Shown here: piece after piece, positions 35,679 to 43,600 of the stretch | Layout of the letters: every line of letters starts with the position of its first letter | Position numbering within the stretch: the first letter of the stretch is position 1 | Origin: Rhizorhabdus sp049889055 | GTDB lineage: Bacteria > Pseudomonadota > Alphaproteobacteria > Sphingomonadales > Sphingomonadaceae | NCBI RefSeq assembly: GCF_049889055.1 | Contig: NZ_JBLTWO010000010.1 | Span: 1 to 64,000 of the forward strand | Length of the DNA: 64,000 bases | Direction of reading: 5' to 3' | The notes under the pieces: generated by a model | Databases searched by the model: none | What the model was told of the DNA's origin: nothing | Seen by the model: only the letters and a program-made list of their open reading frames with translations | Program-made: the position numbers and the translations under genes

Positions 35679-36209
35679 TCAGGCGACCCGGCTGCGGCGC
35701 GCCTTGTCGAGCTTCTTCAGGATCATGTCGCGCTTCAGCCGGGACAGATGATCGATGAACAATATGCCCTCGAGATGGTCCATCTCATGCTGGAGACAGG
35801 TGGCCAGCAGCCCGTCCAGCCGCTCCTCATGCGCCTTGCCCTGTTCGTCGAGCCAGCGGGCATGGACGACCGCCGGCCGTTCGACGTCTGCGAACTGGTC
35901 GGGGACCGACAGACAGCCCTCGGTATAGACGCCATAGTCGTCGGAGGGGTCGAACAATTCGGGGTTGATGAACACACGCGGGTTACGAATCGGCTTGCCC
36001 TCGGCGTCCTCTTCTTCCTGCAGGTCGATGACGAGGATCCGCTTCGGCACCCCGACCTGGATCGCGGCCAGGCCGATGCCGGGGGCGTCGTACATCGTCT
36101 CGAACATGTCCGCGATCAGCGCACGCACGTCGTCGTCAACGCTCTCCACGGGAAGCGAGATAGTGCGCAGCCGGGGGTCCGGCGTTTCGAGGATCGGAAG
36201 AATGGCCAT
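35679..36209 (-). CDS. def: Peptide deformylase
   Basis: The 176-residue metalloprotease removes the N-formyl group from nascent proteins. The three motifs are present: GIGLAAIQVG, EGCLSVPD and the metal-binding HEMDHLEGILF. Length and motif order are normal. It converges on the PKHD hydroxylase gene. fmt, which makes the opposite modification, lies 1.2 kb away, on the opposite strand. Confidence 0.96.
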   Translation of the reverse strand: MAILPILETPDPRLRTISLPVESVDDDVRALIADMFETMYDAPGIGLAAIQVGVPKRILVIDLQEEEDAEGKPIRNPRVFINPELFDPSDDYGVYTEGCLSVPDQFADVERPAVVHARWLDEQGKAHEERLDGLLATCLQHEMDHLEGILFIDHLSRLKRDMILKKLDKARRSRVA

Positions 36210-36245
36210 AGCGCCGAGCTAGGTATGCGGGGCCGAATCGTCAAG

Positions 36246-36276
36246 GAAAAGGCCGCCCGCCGCTCATGGCGACGGG
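36246..36276 (-). terminator. Intrinsic terminator of the glycine-zipper gene
   Basis: On the minus strand GCCCGTCGCC-ATGA-GCGGCGGGC forms a stem (one mismatch), followed by GGCCTTTTCC. It lies right after the stop of the 36293-36643 gene. Confidence 0.7.
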
Positions 36277-36292
36277 CGACCCAAATACCAGC

Positions 36293-36643
36293 CTACCGCC
36301 CGTCGGCGATCACCGCGCCGATCGCCACCCCGGCCAGTGCGCCGAGCAGCACGTCGCCACCACGATCGCGATCGCGGTAATAATAGCCGCGCGGGGGGCC
36401 CCAGCCACCACCCCAGCCATAACGCGGCGGCGGTGCATAATAATAGCGGCGAGGCGGTCCCCGCCAATATCCACGGTCACGATAACCACGGTCCCACCGG
36501 TAGTGATCGCGCCCGCGATCCCAGTGACGACCATAGTCGCGATCATAGCCCCATCGGCCAGGGCGGGCCTCGGCAGGGACGGCCGCGGCGATCGAGCCGG
36601 TGAGCGCGAGCGCCGCTATCGCTTTCATGAAGACGCGTTTCAT
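36293..36643 (-). CDS. Secreted Arg/Tyr/Gly-rich glycine-zipper protein
   Basis: The 116-residue product has a signal peptide (MKRVFMKAIAALALTGSIAAAVPAEA). A low-complexity Tyr/Arg/Gly/Trp region follows, with repeats such as DRGYRD and PPRRYYYAPPP. The C terminus is a hydrophobic glycine-zipper tail (GALAGVAIGAVIADGR). It may be an envelope or surface protein; I do not recognise a named family beyond 'glycine zipper 2TM-like'. The single gene ends at a good terminator. Confidence 0.6.
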   Translation of the reverse strand: MKRVFMKAIAALALTGSIAAAVPAEARPGRWGYDRDYGRHWDRGRDHYRWDRGYRDRGYWRGPPRRYYYAPPPRYGWGGGWGPPRGYYYRDRDRGGDVLLGALAGVAIGAVIADGR

Positions 36644-36746
36644 CCTGCTCTCCTTCAGCATGGCTGACCCGAGCTGGAGACAGGTCGCGATCATTTTTAC
36701 GGAAGAAAGCTGAACGCTGTCCGAACGAATTTGAGAATATGGGCCG

Positions 36747-37343
36747 TCAGCTGACCGGCCGACGCGCGCGCAGCGCCTGCGCCAGCGTGCCTTCGTCGAG
36801 ATAGTCGAGCTCGCCGCCGACCGGCAGGCCATGCGCGAGCTGGGTCAGCCGCACTGGATAGGTTTCGAGCCGATCGGCGATGTAATGCGCGGTCGTCTGC
36901 CCCTCCAGCGTCGCGTTCATGGCGAGCACGACTTCATCGACGCCCCCGGCCGCCACCCGCCCGATCAACAGGTCGATCGTCAGATCCTCTGGGCGAACCC
37001 CTTCGAGCGCGGAAAGCCGTCCGCCGAGAACATGATAGCGTCCGGGGAACAGGCGCGAGCGGTCGAGCGCCCAGAGATCGGCCACCTCCTCGACCACGCA
37101 CAGCATCCGCGAATCGCGCCGGGTGTCCGTGCAGATGCCGCAGGGGTCGGTGGTGTCGACATTGCCGCAGATATGGCAATCGGTCAGCCGCGCATTGACC
37201 GAGTCGAGCGCGCGCAGCAGCGGCTCCAGCGCGATCTCGCGCTTCTTCAGCAGGTGCAGCACGGCACGCCTGGCCGAACGGGGCCCCAGGCCCGGCAGCC
37301 TGGCCAGCGCCTGTGTGAGCGCTTCTATTTCGGGAGACGACAT
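36747..37343 (-). CDS. recR: Recombination protein RecR
   Basis: The 198-residue RecFOR-pathway protein helps load RecA at gaps. A helix-hairpin-helix (RLPGLGPRSARRAVLHLL), a C4 zinc motif (CHICGNVDTTDPCGIC) and a Toprim domain (LCVVEEVADLWALD) are in the normal order. The start at 37343 gives the standard length. It is divergent from fmt. Confidence 0.96.
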   Translation of the reverse strand: MSSPEIEALTQALARLPGLGPRSARRAVLHLLKKREIALEPLLRALDSVNARLTDCHICGNVDTTDPCGICTDTRRDSRMLCVVEEVADLWALDRSRLFPGRYHVLGGRLSALEGVRPEDLTIDLLIGRVAAGGVDEVVLAMNATLEGQTTAHYIADRLETYPVRLTQLAHGLPVGGELDYLDEGTLAQALRARRPVS

Positions 37344-37394
37344 TGCCCTTCGATATGGGCTTGCATGTTGCCAAGGCAAGCGTTTCAGAGGGGC

Positions 37395-38303
37395 ATGCGC
37401 ATTGCCTTCATGGGAACCCCGGACTTCGCAGTCCCCACGCTCGACGCCCTGGTGAACGCGGGCCACGACGTGGTCGCCGTCTATTGCCAGCCGCCACGCC
37501 CTGCCGGTCGGGGCAAGGGCCTCACGCCGTCCCCGGTCCAGAAGCGTGCCGAGGCGTTGGGACTGGAGGTTCGCTACCCCATTTCCCTGCGCAACGATGA
37601 GGCCCAGGCGGACTTTGCCGCGCTCGACCTCGATGCCGCAGTGGTCGCGGCCTATGGCCTGATCCTGCCGCAGCCGATCCTCGACGCGCCGCGCCTCGGC
37701 TGCCTCAACGTCCATGGCTCGCTGCTGCCGCGCTGGCGCGGCGCGGCCCCCGTCCAGCGCGCGATCCTGGCCGGCGACGATGAGACCGGCGTCACCATCA
37801 TGCAGATGGAACGCGGCCTCGACACAGGCCCGATGCTCGCGACCTTGCGGACCCCCATCGCGCACAAGACGGCCGGCGATCTGACCGACGAGCTGGCCCG
37901 GTCCGGCGCCCTGCTGATGGTCGATGTGCTCGACAAGGTCGAAGCCTATCCTCCGATCGTGCAGCCCGATGACGGCGTCACCTATGCCGCCAAGATCGAC
38001 AAGGCCGAATCGCGGATCGACTTCACCCGCCCGGCAATCGACGTCGAACGGCAGGTGCGCGCCTTCAATCCGGCGCCTGGCGCGTGGTTCGAGCTTGGCG
38101 GAGAGCGCATCCGGATCCTCGCCTGCTCGGTGAGCGCGGACATGCGCGGCGCGTGCGGGACCGTGCTCGACGAACGAATGACCATTGCCTGCGCCGAGGG
38201 CGCGATCCGGCCGACCCGCGTCCAGCGCGCGGGCAAGGCGGCGATGACCACGGAGGAGCTGCTGCGCGGCTTCGCCATTGCCGTCGGCACCGTCATCGCA
38301 TGA
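37395..38303 (+). CDS. fmt: Methionyl-tRNA formyltransferase
   Basis: The 302-residue enzyme formylates initiator Met-tRNA. N-terminal MRIAFMGTPDFAVPTLDAL, the formyl-donor site LNVHGSLLPRWRGAAPVQRAI and the C-terminal tRNA-binding domain are all seen. The start at 37395 follows a GAGGGG sequence. Its stop overlaps the truA start (ATGA), so the two are translationally coupled. Confidence 0.96.
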   Translation: MRIAFMGTPDFAVPTLDALVNAGHDVVAVYCQPPRPAGRGKGLTPSPVQKRAEALGLEVRYPISLRNDEAQADFAALDLDAAVVAAYGLILPQPILDAPRLGCLNVHGSLLPRWRGAAPVQRAILAGDDETGVTIMQMERGLDTGPMLATLRTPIAHKTAGDLTDELARSGALLMVDVLDKVEAYPPIVQPDDGVTYAAKIDKAESRIDFTRPAIDVERQVRAFNPAPGAWFELGGERIRILACSVSADMRGACGTVLDERMTIACAEGAIRPTRVQRAGKAAMTTEELLRGFAIAVGTVIA

Positions 38304-39043
38304 CCCGCTTCCGCCTGGCGATCGAGTTCGACGGGCGGCCCTTCATGGGCTGGCAGCGTCAGGCGCACGGGCCGAGCGTTCAGCAGGCGATCGAGGAGGC
38401 AGTCACCGCGACGACCGGCGAAACCCCGGCGGTCCACGCCGCAGGCCGAACCGACGCGGGTGTCCATGGACGTGCGATGGTCGCGCATGTCGACATCGAA
38501 CGCCCGATCCCCGCCTTTCGTTTGGGCGAAGCGCTCAACGCGCATCTGCGGCCGGATCCGGTGTCGATCCTTGCCGCCGAGGAGGTGCCCGATGACTGGC
38601 ACGCCCGCTTTTCCTGCATGGGCCGCCGCTACATCTATCGCATCGTCAACCGGCGCGCGCCGCTGACCTTCGACCGCGGACTGGCCTGGCAGCTGGCCAC
38701 GCAGCTCGACGAACATGCGATGCATGCAGCGGCACAGTTGCTTGTCGGCCGGCACGATTTCACCACCTTCCGTTCGGCGCATTGTCAGTCGGAGAGCCCG
38801 GTCAAGACGCTAGACCGGCTCGATGTCCGCCGCTTGGGCGAGACAGTCGAGATCGAGGCAGCGGCGCGCTCCTTCCTCCACCACCAGGTCCGCTCGATGG
38901 TCGGCTGCCTCGCGCTGGTCGGCCAGGGGCGCTGGTCGCAGGGCGATCTGGCAGACGCGCTGGCCGCTGCCGACCGCGCCCGGCTGGGCCTCAACGCGCC
39001 ACCAGACGGGTTATACTTCGTCGAAGCGGTCTACCCCGGTTGA
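38300..39043 (+). CDS. truA: tRNA pseudouridine(38-40) synthase
   Basis: The 247-residue enzyme isomerises uridines 38-40 of tRNA anticodon arms. The motifs are IEFDGRPFMGWQRQ, the catalytic aspartate in AAGRTDAGVHG, and ARSFLHHQVRSMVGCL near the end. It overlaps fmt by four bases. Its end is the right border of the conserved fmt-truA block, after which the accessory region begins. Confidence 0.96.
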   Translation: MTRFRLAIEFDGRPFMGWQRQAHGPSVQQAIEEAVTATTGETPAVHAAGRTDAGVHGRAMVAHVDIERPIPAFRLGEALNAHLRPDPVSILAAEEVPDDWHARFSCMGRRYIYRIVNRRAPLTFDRGLAWQLATQLDEHAMHAAAQLLVGRHDFTTFRSAHCQSESPVKTLDRLDVRRLGETVEIEAAARSFLHHQVRSMVGCLALVGQGRWSQGDLADALAAADRARLGLNAPPDGLYFVEAVYPG

Positions 39044-39112
39044 TCCCCTGCTTGCCTTCGAGGACTGCCTGCGTCACGGAAGACCTCTACAGACTGTAGT
39101 CGTGAGATTTGC

Positions 39113-40045
39113 TTGACCCGTCCTCAGCCCTTGCCCACCCTGAAGGAGATGCATCAGCATTCCTATGCGCTGCGCAGGATCTCCAGCGAGATCGCGCTGC
39201 CCGATCTGCCGGCATGGGACGGTGCCGGAGAGAGCGATCTCGTGATACGCCTTGGCGCCGCACCATCACTCCATGACGTCGTCGCGAGAACTCAGGCCCT
39301 GCAGGTTGCACTGGACGGTCACTGCCGTCTTCATGTCGGGGGCACAGCCGCCTGGACCATAGCGCCCGATGGCCGGACGATCACGATCGAGCCGGAAACC
39401 AATCCCGATGATCCTGCGATCCGGACCTATTTGTACGGAACGGTCTTCGCGATTGCCGCGATGCGCTGGGGCCTCTTTCCCCTGCATTCTGCCTGTCTTC
39501 GATTCGGCAACGGCGTCGTCGCGTTCAGCGGCCGGTCGGGTGCCGGCAAGTCGACGCTCGCGGCCATGCTGATCGACCGGGGCCGGGCGATGCTAGCCGA
39601 CGACGTGACGCTTCTCGACCTTTCCGAGGATGGCGCGCCTGTCGCCCTTCCCAGCTTTCCGCGGGTCAAGCTCTGGCAGGATGCGCTGGACCGTATGCAG
39701 ATCGACGCGACCGGCCTGGAACGGGTCACCGGCGACGTCGAAAAGTTCAAACTGCCGGTGGCAGAGGCCTTTCATGCGCAGCCCTTGCCGCTGCATGCGA
39801 TCGTGATGATCGACCCCGACACGGCCCATGACGGACGTCTGACACGGCTGCGCCCGACCGATCTGCTTCCATGGTCGAAGGACCTGATCTACCGGCCGGG
39901 AGCGATGCGCCGCATGGGCCTCACCCAATGGCAAATGCAGCATATGATGCGCCTCCTGTCGGTGCCGGCCTATCGGATCGGACGGGTCGCCGGCCCGGAC
40001 CAGCTGGACGGACTGGTCGCGCAGCTCGACGACGCCTGCACCTGA
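39113..40045 (+). CDS. HprK-like serine kinase
   Basis: The 310-residue product has a C-terminal HPr kinase-like domain: Walker A GRSGAGKSTLAAML near residue 143, LADDVTLLDL, and FPRVKLWQDALDRM. The N-terminal third is unlike the classical HprK domain. Such HprK-related kinases occur in sphingomonads apart from the phosphotransferase system and phosphorylate unknown partners. The start is uncertain: TTG at 39113 is the longest, and ATG at 39149 has an AAGGAG too close to it. It lies 21 bases upstream of an aminoglycoside-phosphotransferase-like gene, in a probable two-gene unit that begins 69 bases after truA. Confidence 0.75.
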   Translation: MTRPQPLPTLKEMHQHSYALRRISSEIALPDLPAWDGAGESDLVIRLGAAPSLHDVVARTQALQVALDGHCRLHVGGTAAWTIAPDGRTITIEPETNPDDPAIRTYLYGTVFAIAAMRWGLFPLHSACLRFGNGVVAFSGRSGAGKSTLAAMLIDRGRAMLADDVTLLDLSEDGAPVALPSFPRVKLWQDALDRMQIDATGLERVTGDVEKFKLPVAEAFHAQPLPLHAIVMIDPDTAHDGRLTRLRPTDLLPWSKDLIYRPGAMRRMGLTQWQMQHMMRLLSVPAYRIGRVAGPDQLDGLVAQLDDACT

Positions 40046-40065
40046 CTTTTCGGAGGCATTGGATC

Positions 40066-40875
40066 GTGGACCGTCATGACGCCTGCTCACCCATCCCGGT
40101 CCCTGCCGGCATCGCCACACAGACCGACGGCCTGATCTGGCATAGCGACCGGGTCGGGGAATCGGGATGCGAGGTGTACTGCCTCACCGATGCCGATCGG
40201 CGTCCGCTTCATTACCTGAAATACGGTCGGGGGCCGCAGGCGAACGACGTGATCGACGAGTATGCACGGCTGCACTGGTTGCAGACGCGTATCGAAGTAC
40301 CGGCGATCACCGGCTTTCTTTCGACGGAGTCGGAATCTTGGCTACTCACCGCCGCCGTGCCGAGGCTCACCGCCTATCAACTGCTCGAACGGGGCGACGA
40401 AGCCACCATCCATAGCGTCGTCGATAGTCTGGCCGACCATCTGCGCCGGTTGCATGCCATCCCGGCGCGCGACTGCCCCTTCGATGCGGACCATGCGTTT
40501 CGCCTCGCTTGTGCTCAGAAGCGAATGGAACAAGGGCTGGTCGACGAAGACGACTTCGACGAGGATCGTCTCGGCCAGACGCCGGAGGCGTTGTGGGAGC
40601 GCCTGTCGACGTTGACACCCGACGGTTCTGATCTGGTGGTCACCCACGGCGACTATTCGCTCGACAACCTCATCCTGCCCCCGCATGGACCGCTTCACTG
40701 CATCGATGTGGGCCGGCTCGGCGTGGCCGACCGCTATCAGGACATCGCCATCGCCTGGAACTGTCTCGGCGAGTTCGGCGCCGATCTGCAGAAGGGCTTC
40801 CTCCAGCGTTATGGCATCGAAAAGCTGGACATGCGCCGGATCGAGTTCCACCTGACACTTGACGAGTTCTTCTAG
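40066..40875 (+). CDS. APH(3')-type aminoglycoside phosphotransferase homologue
   Basis: The 269-residue product has the full set of APH(3') motifs: the catalytic VVTHGDYSLDNLIL (HGDxxxxN), the magnesium-binding IDVGRLGVADRYQDIAIAWN (DxG) and the typical C-terminal LDEFF. It should bind ATP and phosphorylate a hydroxyl; which substrate is not shown. The GTG start at 40066 has CGGAGG nine bases upstream. The stop TAG (40873-40875) is part of the CTAG target site of the adjoining IS element, so the coding sequence is intact although the IS touches it. Confidence 0.82.
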   Translation: MDRHDACSPIPVPAGIATQTDGLIWHSDRVGESGCEVYCLTDADRRPLHYLKYGRGPQANDVIDEYARLHWLQTRIEVPAITGFLSTESESWLLTAAVPRLTAYQLLERGDEATIHSVVDSLADHLRRLHAIPARDCPFDADHAFRLACAQKRMEQGLVDEDDFDEDRLGQTPEALWERLSTLTPDGSDLVVTHGDYSLDNLILPPHGPLHCIDVGRLGVADRYQDIAIAWNCLGEFGADLQKGFLQRYGIEKLDMRRIEFHLTLDEFF

Positions 40876-41324
40876 GTCGTAGACTCATAAGAGCGCAGCC
40901 ACAGCCGCATTGAGGCGAGTTGAACCATGGCGAGGAAGTTGGCAGCGAGTTTGTCATAACGAGTGGCGACGCGGCGGAAGTGCTTCAACTTGGAGAAGAA
41001 CCGCTCGATTAGGTTTCGCTCGCGATAGAGTCGCTTGCTGAAGCAGGGCTTCCATTTCCGATTGGATTTGGGCGGGATGTTCGGCGTGGCGCCTTGCCCT
41101 TCAATCAGTTCACGGATGCGGTCAGCATCGTAAGCCTTGTCTGCCAGCACAATGGTGCGCGGCCCGAGATGATCGAGCAGCGTGCCAGCAGCCTGCCCGT
41201 CGTGCGCCTGCCCGGCTGTCAGGCAGAGTCGGATCGGGAGACCTTGCGCATCGACGACCGCGTGAATTTTGGTGGTGAGGCCGCCTCGGGAACGACCGAG
41301 GCAATGATCTCGATCCCCCTTTTT
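40872..41324 (-). CDS. Transposase orfB, element A
   Basis: The C-terminal half of an IS5-family DDE transposase has the second aspartate in VLADKAYDADR and the catalytic glutamate in YRERNLIERFFSKLK. It is entered from orfA by a -1 frameshift on the AAAAAGGGGG run (minus strand of 41315-41324). The frame is open throughout. Its stop codon TAG is formed by the last IS base context plus the flanking CTAG (40872-40874), so termination depends on the target duplication. Confidence 0.85.
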   Translation of the reverse strand, partial: KKGDRDHCLGRSRGGLTTKIHAVVDAQGLPIRLCLTAGQAHDGQAAGTLLDHLGPRTIVLADKAYDADRIRELIEGQGATPNIPPKSNRKWKPCFSKRLYRERNLIERFFSKLKHFRRVATRYDKLAANFLAMVQLASMRLWLRSYESTT

Positions 41325-41638
41325 GCGGTCGCGGCCTGTTGGTGAGCGCGAACAGAGGTGCTGTCGATCATTTGGATGTCACCGTCATGCGCAACGGTGA
41401 TGGCATCCATCATCCGATCCCAGACACCTGCCTTCCGCCATCGCGCGAAGCGGTTGTAGCAGGTAGTGCGAGGACCGTAGCGTTCGGGCAGGTCGCGCCA
41501 TGGCGCACCGGAGCGCAGCACCCAGAAGATGCCGTTCAGCACACGACGGTCATCGACACGCGGGACACCCCTTGGCTTGTTGGGCAGCAGCGGCTCGATC
41601 ACGCGCCATTCGAAGTCGGTCAGATCATATCGGCTCAT
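41219..41638 (-). CDS. Transposase orfA, element A
   Basis: The N-terminal half starts MSRYDLTDFEWRVIEPLLP and includes the DUF4096-like helix-turn-helix region and the first catalytic aspartate (IQMIDSTSVRAHQQ). Without frameshifting it ends at 41219. With the -1 shift at AAAAAGGGGG it is joined to orfB into a full DDE transposase of about 255 residues. Confidence 0.87.
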   Translation of the reverse strand: MSRYDLTDFEWRVIEPLLPNKPRGVPRVDDRRVLNGIFWVLRSGAPWRDLPERYGPRTTCYNRFARWRKAGVWDRMMDAITVAHDGDIQMIDSTSVRAHQQAATAKRGIEIIASVVPEAASPPKFTRSSMRKVSRSDSA

Positions 41639-41731
41639 GCCAACGCATGAATCAGAACCCTGCGCGATATGAAAGAGGCTACTCGGCTCGACTACGTTGC
41701 GGCCGCTGTCCAGAGGTGCAACATACAACCC

Positions 41732-41944
41732 ATGAGCGAGCATGTCGGCACGAAACTTCTGAGCCTCGCGACCGGCTTTGCCGCGATGCAGGAATTTCTG
41801 GAAGCATATTGGGAGCGGGGTGACCGCACTTCCGAAGATCTTGCCGCATTGCTCGGTAGCCTGGAAATCGATCCCGCTCAGCGGGCGGATTGGGCCGACG
41901 CGGTAAATCGCGTGCTTGGAAAGCAAAGCTCGACTCAGCCGTAA
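41732..41944 (+). CDS. Passenger ORF within IS element A (70 aa)
   Basis: The product begins MSEHVGTKLLSLATGFAAMQ and is a soluble, probably helical acidic protein (AYWERGDRTSEDLAALLGSL). It lies between the transposase start and the right inverted repeat, reads opposite to the transposase and is not part of it. It resembles short hypothetical proteins I associate with sphingomonads, but no function is known to me. It ends 26 bases before the element edge. Confidence 0.6.
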   Translation: MSEHVGTKLLSLATGFAAMQEFLEAYWERGDRTSEDLAALLGSLEIDPAQRADWADAVNRVLGKQSSTQP

Positions 41945-41992
41945 GCCCATTCAGTTTATGAGTTCACGGCCTAGGCAGTAGTGACATTTTAG

Positions 41993-42427
41993 TCATTTGA
42001 GCCAAAGCATGATGCTGGCGAGTTTGACGAAGCCGAGGAAATTGGCGGCGAGTTTGTCGTAGCGGGTTGCAATACGGCGCCACTGTTTGAGCTTGGCGAA
42101 GAAGCCCTCGATGCCCCAACGCTGTTTGTAAGCGATGCGATCGTAGCGATGCTGATGCTTACGGTGTCGGCGAGGTGGGATGACCGGTTCGCTCCCTTGC
42201 TCGTAGATGAGGTCGTGCAAGCTATCGGCATCGTAAGCGCGATCGGCCAAAACTTTGTCGGCCGGAATGCCGCGGATCAGATCGCAGGCCGGCGCCATGT
42301 CGTTTTGCTGACCAGGGCCGAGGGTGAAGCGGATCGGCAGACCAAGGGCGTCGACTATGGCGTGGATTTTGGTACCGAAACCACCTCTGGATCGACCGAG
42401 AGCCTGGGCTTGAGCGCCCCCCTTTTT
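41993..42427 (-). CDS. Transposase orfB, element B
   Basis: The C-terminal half of an IS5-family transposase shows GGFGTKIHAIVDALGLPIRF, the second aspartate in VLADRAYDADS and the glutamate in YKQRWGIEGFFAKLKQWRR. It is reached by a -1 frameshift on AAAAAGGGGGG (minus strand of 42417-42427) from orfA. The frame itself is open further upstream to 42487. No internal stop is seen, so the element may be active. Confidence 0.87.
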   Translation of the reverse strand, partial: KKGGAQAQALGRSRGGFGTKIHAIVDALGLPIRFTLGPGQQNDMAPACDLIRGIPADKVLADRAYDADSLHDLIYEQGSEPVIPPRRHRKHQHRYDRIAYKQRWGIEGFFAKLKQWRRIATRYDKLAANFLGFVKLASIMLWLK

Positions 42428-42753
42428 ACCCGTGCCCCGGCCGCTTGAGCCTGGGCACGGATCACCGTCGCGTCGATCGCGAGCCATTCGATGTCGGGAT
42501 CATCCGACACAGCCTCGAAAATCTGATCGATGACGCCTTGCTCGACCCAGCGATAATAGCGCCGCTTGGCGGTCTGATAGGGGCCGAACTTCTCTGGCAG
42601 ATCACGCCAGCGTCCACCCGAGCGCGCCAACCATAATAACGCATCCAGAAAACGACAGCCATCGCTGCGAGGGCCACGTCGACCCTTGCGGCCTCCCGGA
42701 ACAAACTCCCGCAGCCGTTCCCATTGATCGTCCCGAAGTACCTCGCCTTCCAC
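42355..42753 (-). CDS. Transposase orfA, element B
   Basis: The N-terminal half includes VLRDDQWERLREFVPGG and the WRDLPEKFGPYQTAKRRYYRW segment, with the first catalytic aspartate in WLAIDATVIRAQAQ. The GTG at 42753 is chosen because GGAGG stands five bases upstream; an in-frame TTG at 42765 is less likely. It overlaps orfB across the frameshift signal. Confidence 0.86.
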   Translation of the reverse strand: MEGEVLRDDQWERLREFVPGGRKGRRGPRSDGCRFLDALLWLARSGGRWRDLPEKFGPYQTAKRRYYRWVEQGVIDQIFEAVSDDPDIEWLAIDATVIRAQAQAAGARVKRGALKPRLSVDPEVVSVPKSTP

Positions 42754-42901
42754 GCCAGCCTCCAAAAACCAGCGTTGAGTCAGAACCCGCCACCAATGGG
42801 AATCCCTAAAATATCACTACAGCCTAGGCCGCCGACGGGGGACGCCGGCTATTTGCATAAGACCCTTGGCGAACGTCGACCACCTGGCTTATTCGGGTCG
42901 C

Positions 42902-43531
42902 GTGTATTGCCCACCTGCCTTCCGGGAAGATCGACTCCCAGTCCTGCACGGCGCCATTCGTGCGCACCCCCTAGCGACCCTTGTGACCAGCGGATCTTCT
43001 GGGCTCATTGCCAATCTGGTACCGTTCTCGCTTCAGGTCGGTGCACGTGGCGCTGTCCTGCGAGCGCATATCGCGAAAGCCAATGATCAACTGTCGGATC
43101 TGCGGCAAGCGCCACCGACGCTGGTGATCTTTCAAGGCCCTCAAGCCTATGTCAGCCCATCCTGGTATGCGACGAAGCATGAGCATGGAAGGGTGGTACC
43201 CACTTGGAACTACATCGTGGTTCAAGTCCGTGGCCAGCCGGTCGTGATCGATGACGACCAGTGGTTGAGCGCTCAGCTGGACGAACTTACGTCCGAGCAT
43301 GAGCAGGGCCGCGCGGAACCGTGGAGTCCAAGTGACGCCCCGGCAGATTTCATTGCCGGTCAACTGAAGGGTATAGTGGGGCTGGAAATTGCGATCGAGC
43401 ATATCGATGGTAAATGGAAGGCGAGCCAGAACCAGCCCATGCTCAACCGTATCGGCGTCGAGCAAGGCCTTAGAAATGATGGCGCGGATCGCATGGCCGA
43501 CATCGTCGCAGCCACGGCGAACAAAAATTAA
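42902..43531 (+). CDS. PaiB-like FMN-binding negative regulator family protein
   Basis: The 209-residue product has the PaiB fold, a split-barrel FMN-binding family first described as a negative regulator in Bacillus. The signatures are VYCPPAFREDR at the N terminus, ATLVTSGSSGLIANLVPF, LRAHIAKANDQ, VSPSWYATK and VPTWNYIVVQVRG. Homologues normally begin at the (M/V)Y-PPAF position, so the GTG at 42902 is preferred over an ATG at 42866. The gene lies 74 bases beyond IS element B and seems intact. Confidence 0.85.
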   Translation: MYCPPAFREDRLPVLHGAIRAHPLATLVTSGSSGLIANLVPFSLQVGARGAVLRAHIAKANDQLSDLRQAPPTLVIFQGPQAYVSPSWYATKHEHGRVVPTWNYIVVQVRGQPVVIDDDQWLSAQLDELTSEHEQGRAEPWSPSDAPADFIAGQLKGIVGLEIAIEHIDGKWKASQNQPMLNRIGVEQGLRNDGADRMADIVAATANKN

Positions 43532-43600
43532 GCTGGTAGAAGAGCTTATTGCTTACTTCAATGTTCGCCACAGCCTGACGAAATAGGATCCACATTTGTG

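Larger units (their letters stand above)
40876..41970 (-). mobile_element. IS5-family (IS427-like) element A with passenger ORF
   Basis: The 1095-bp element is bounded by imperfect inverted repeats: GTCGTAGACTCATAA at 40876-40890, and the reverse complement of the right end reads GCCGTGAACTCATAA (12 of 15 match). CTAG flanks both sides (40872-40875 and 41971-41974), the usual IS427-group target. It holds a two-frame transposase on the minus strand and a 70-codon plus-strand ORF beyond the transposase start. It directly abuts element B, sharing the middle CTAG. Confidence 0.88.
41975..42823 (-). mobile_element. IS5-family element B
   Basis: The 849-bp element has inverted repeats GCAGTAGTGACATTTTAG (41975-41992) and, as reverse complement of the right end, GCTGTAGTGATATTTTAG (16 of 18 match). 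CTAG flanks both ends (41971-41974 and 42824-42827). The left CTAG is the same one that ends element A. The transposase is in two overlapping frames on the minus strand and differs clearly from that of element A. Confidence 0.9.

Noticed and set aside
39044..39112. Short peptide precursor before the HprK-like kinase
   Set aside because: The 69-base gap holds no ORF with a start, ribosome-binding site and stop.
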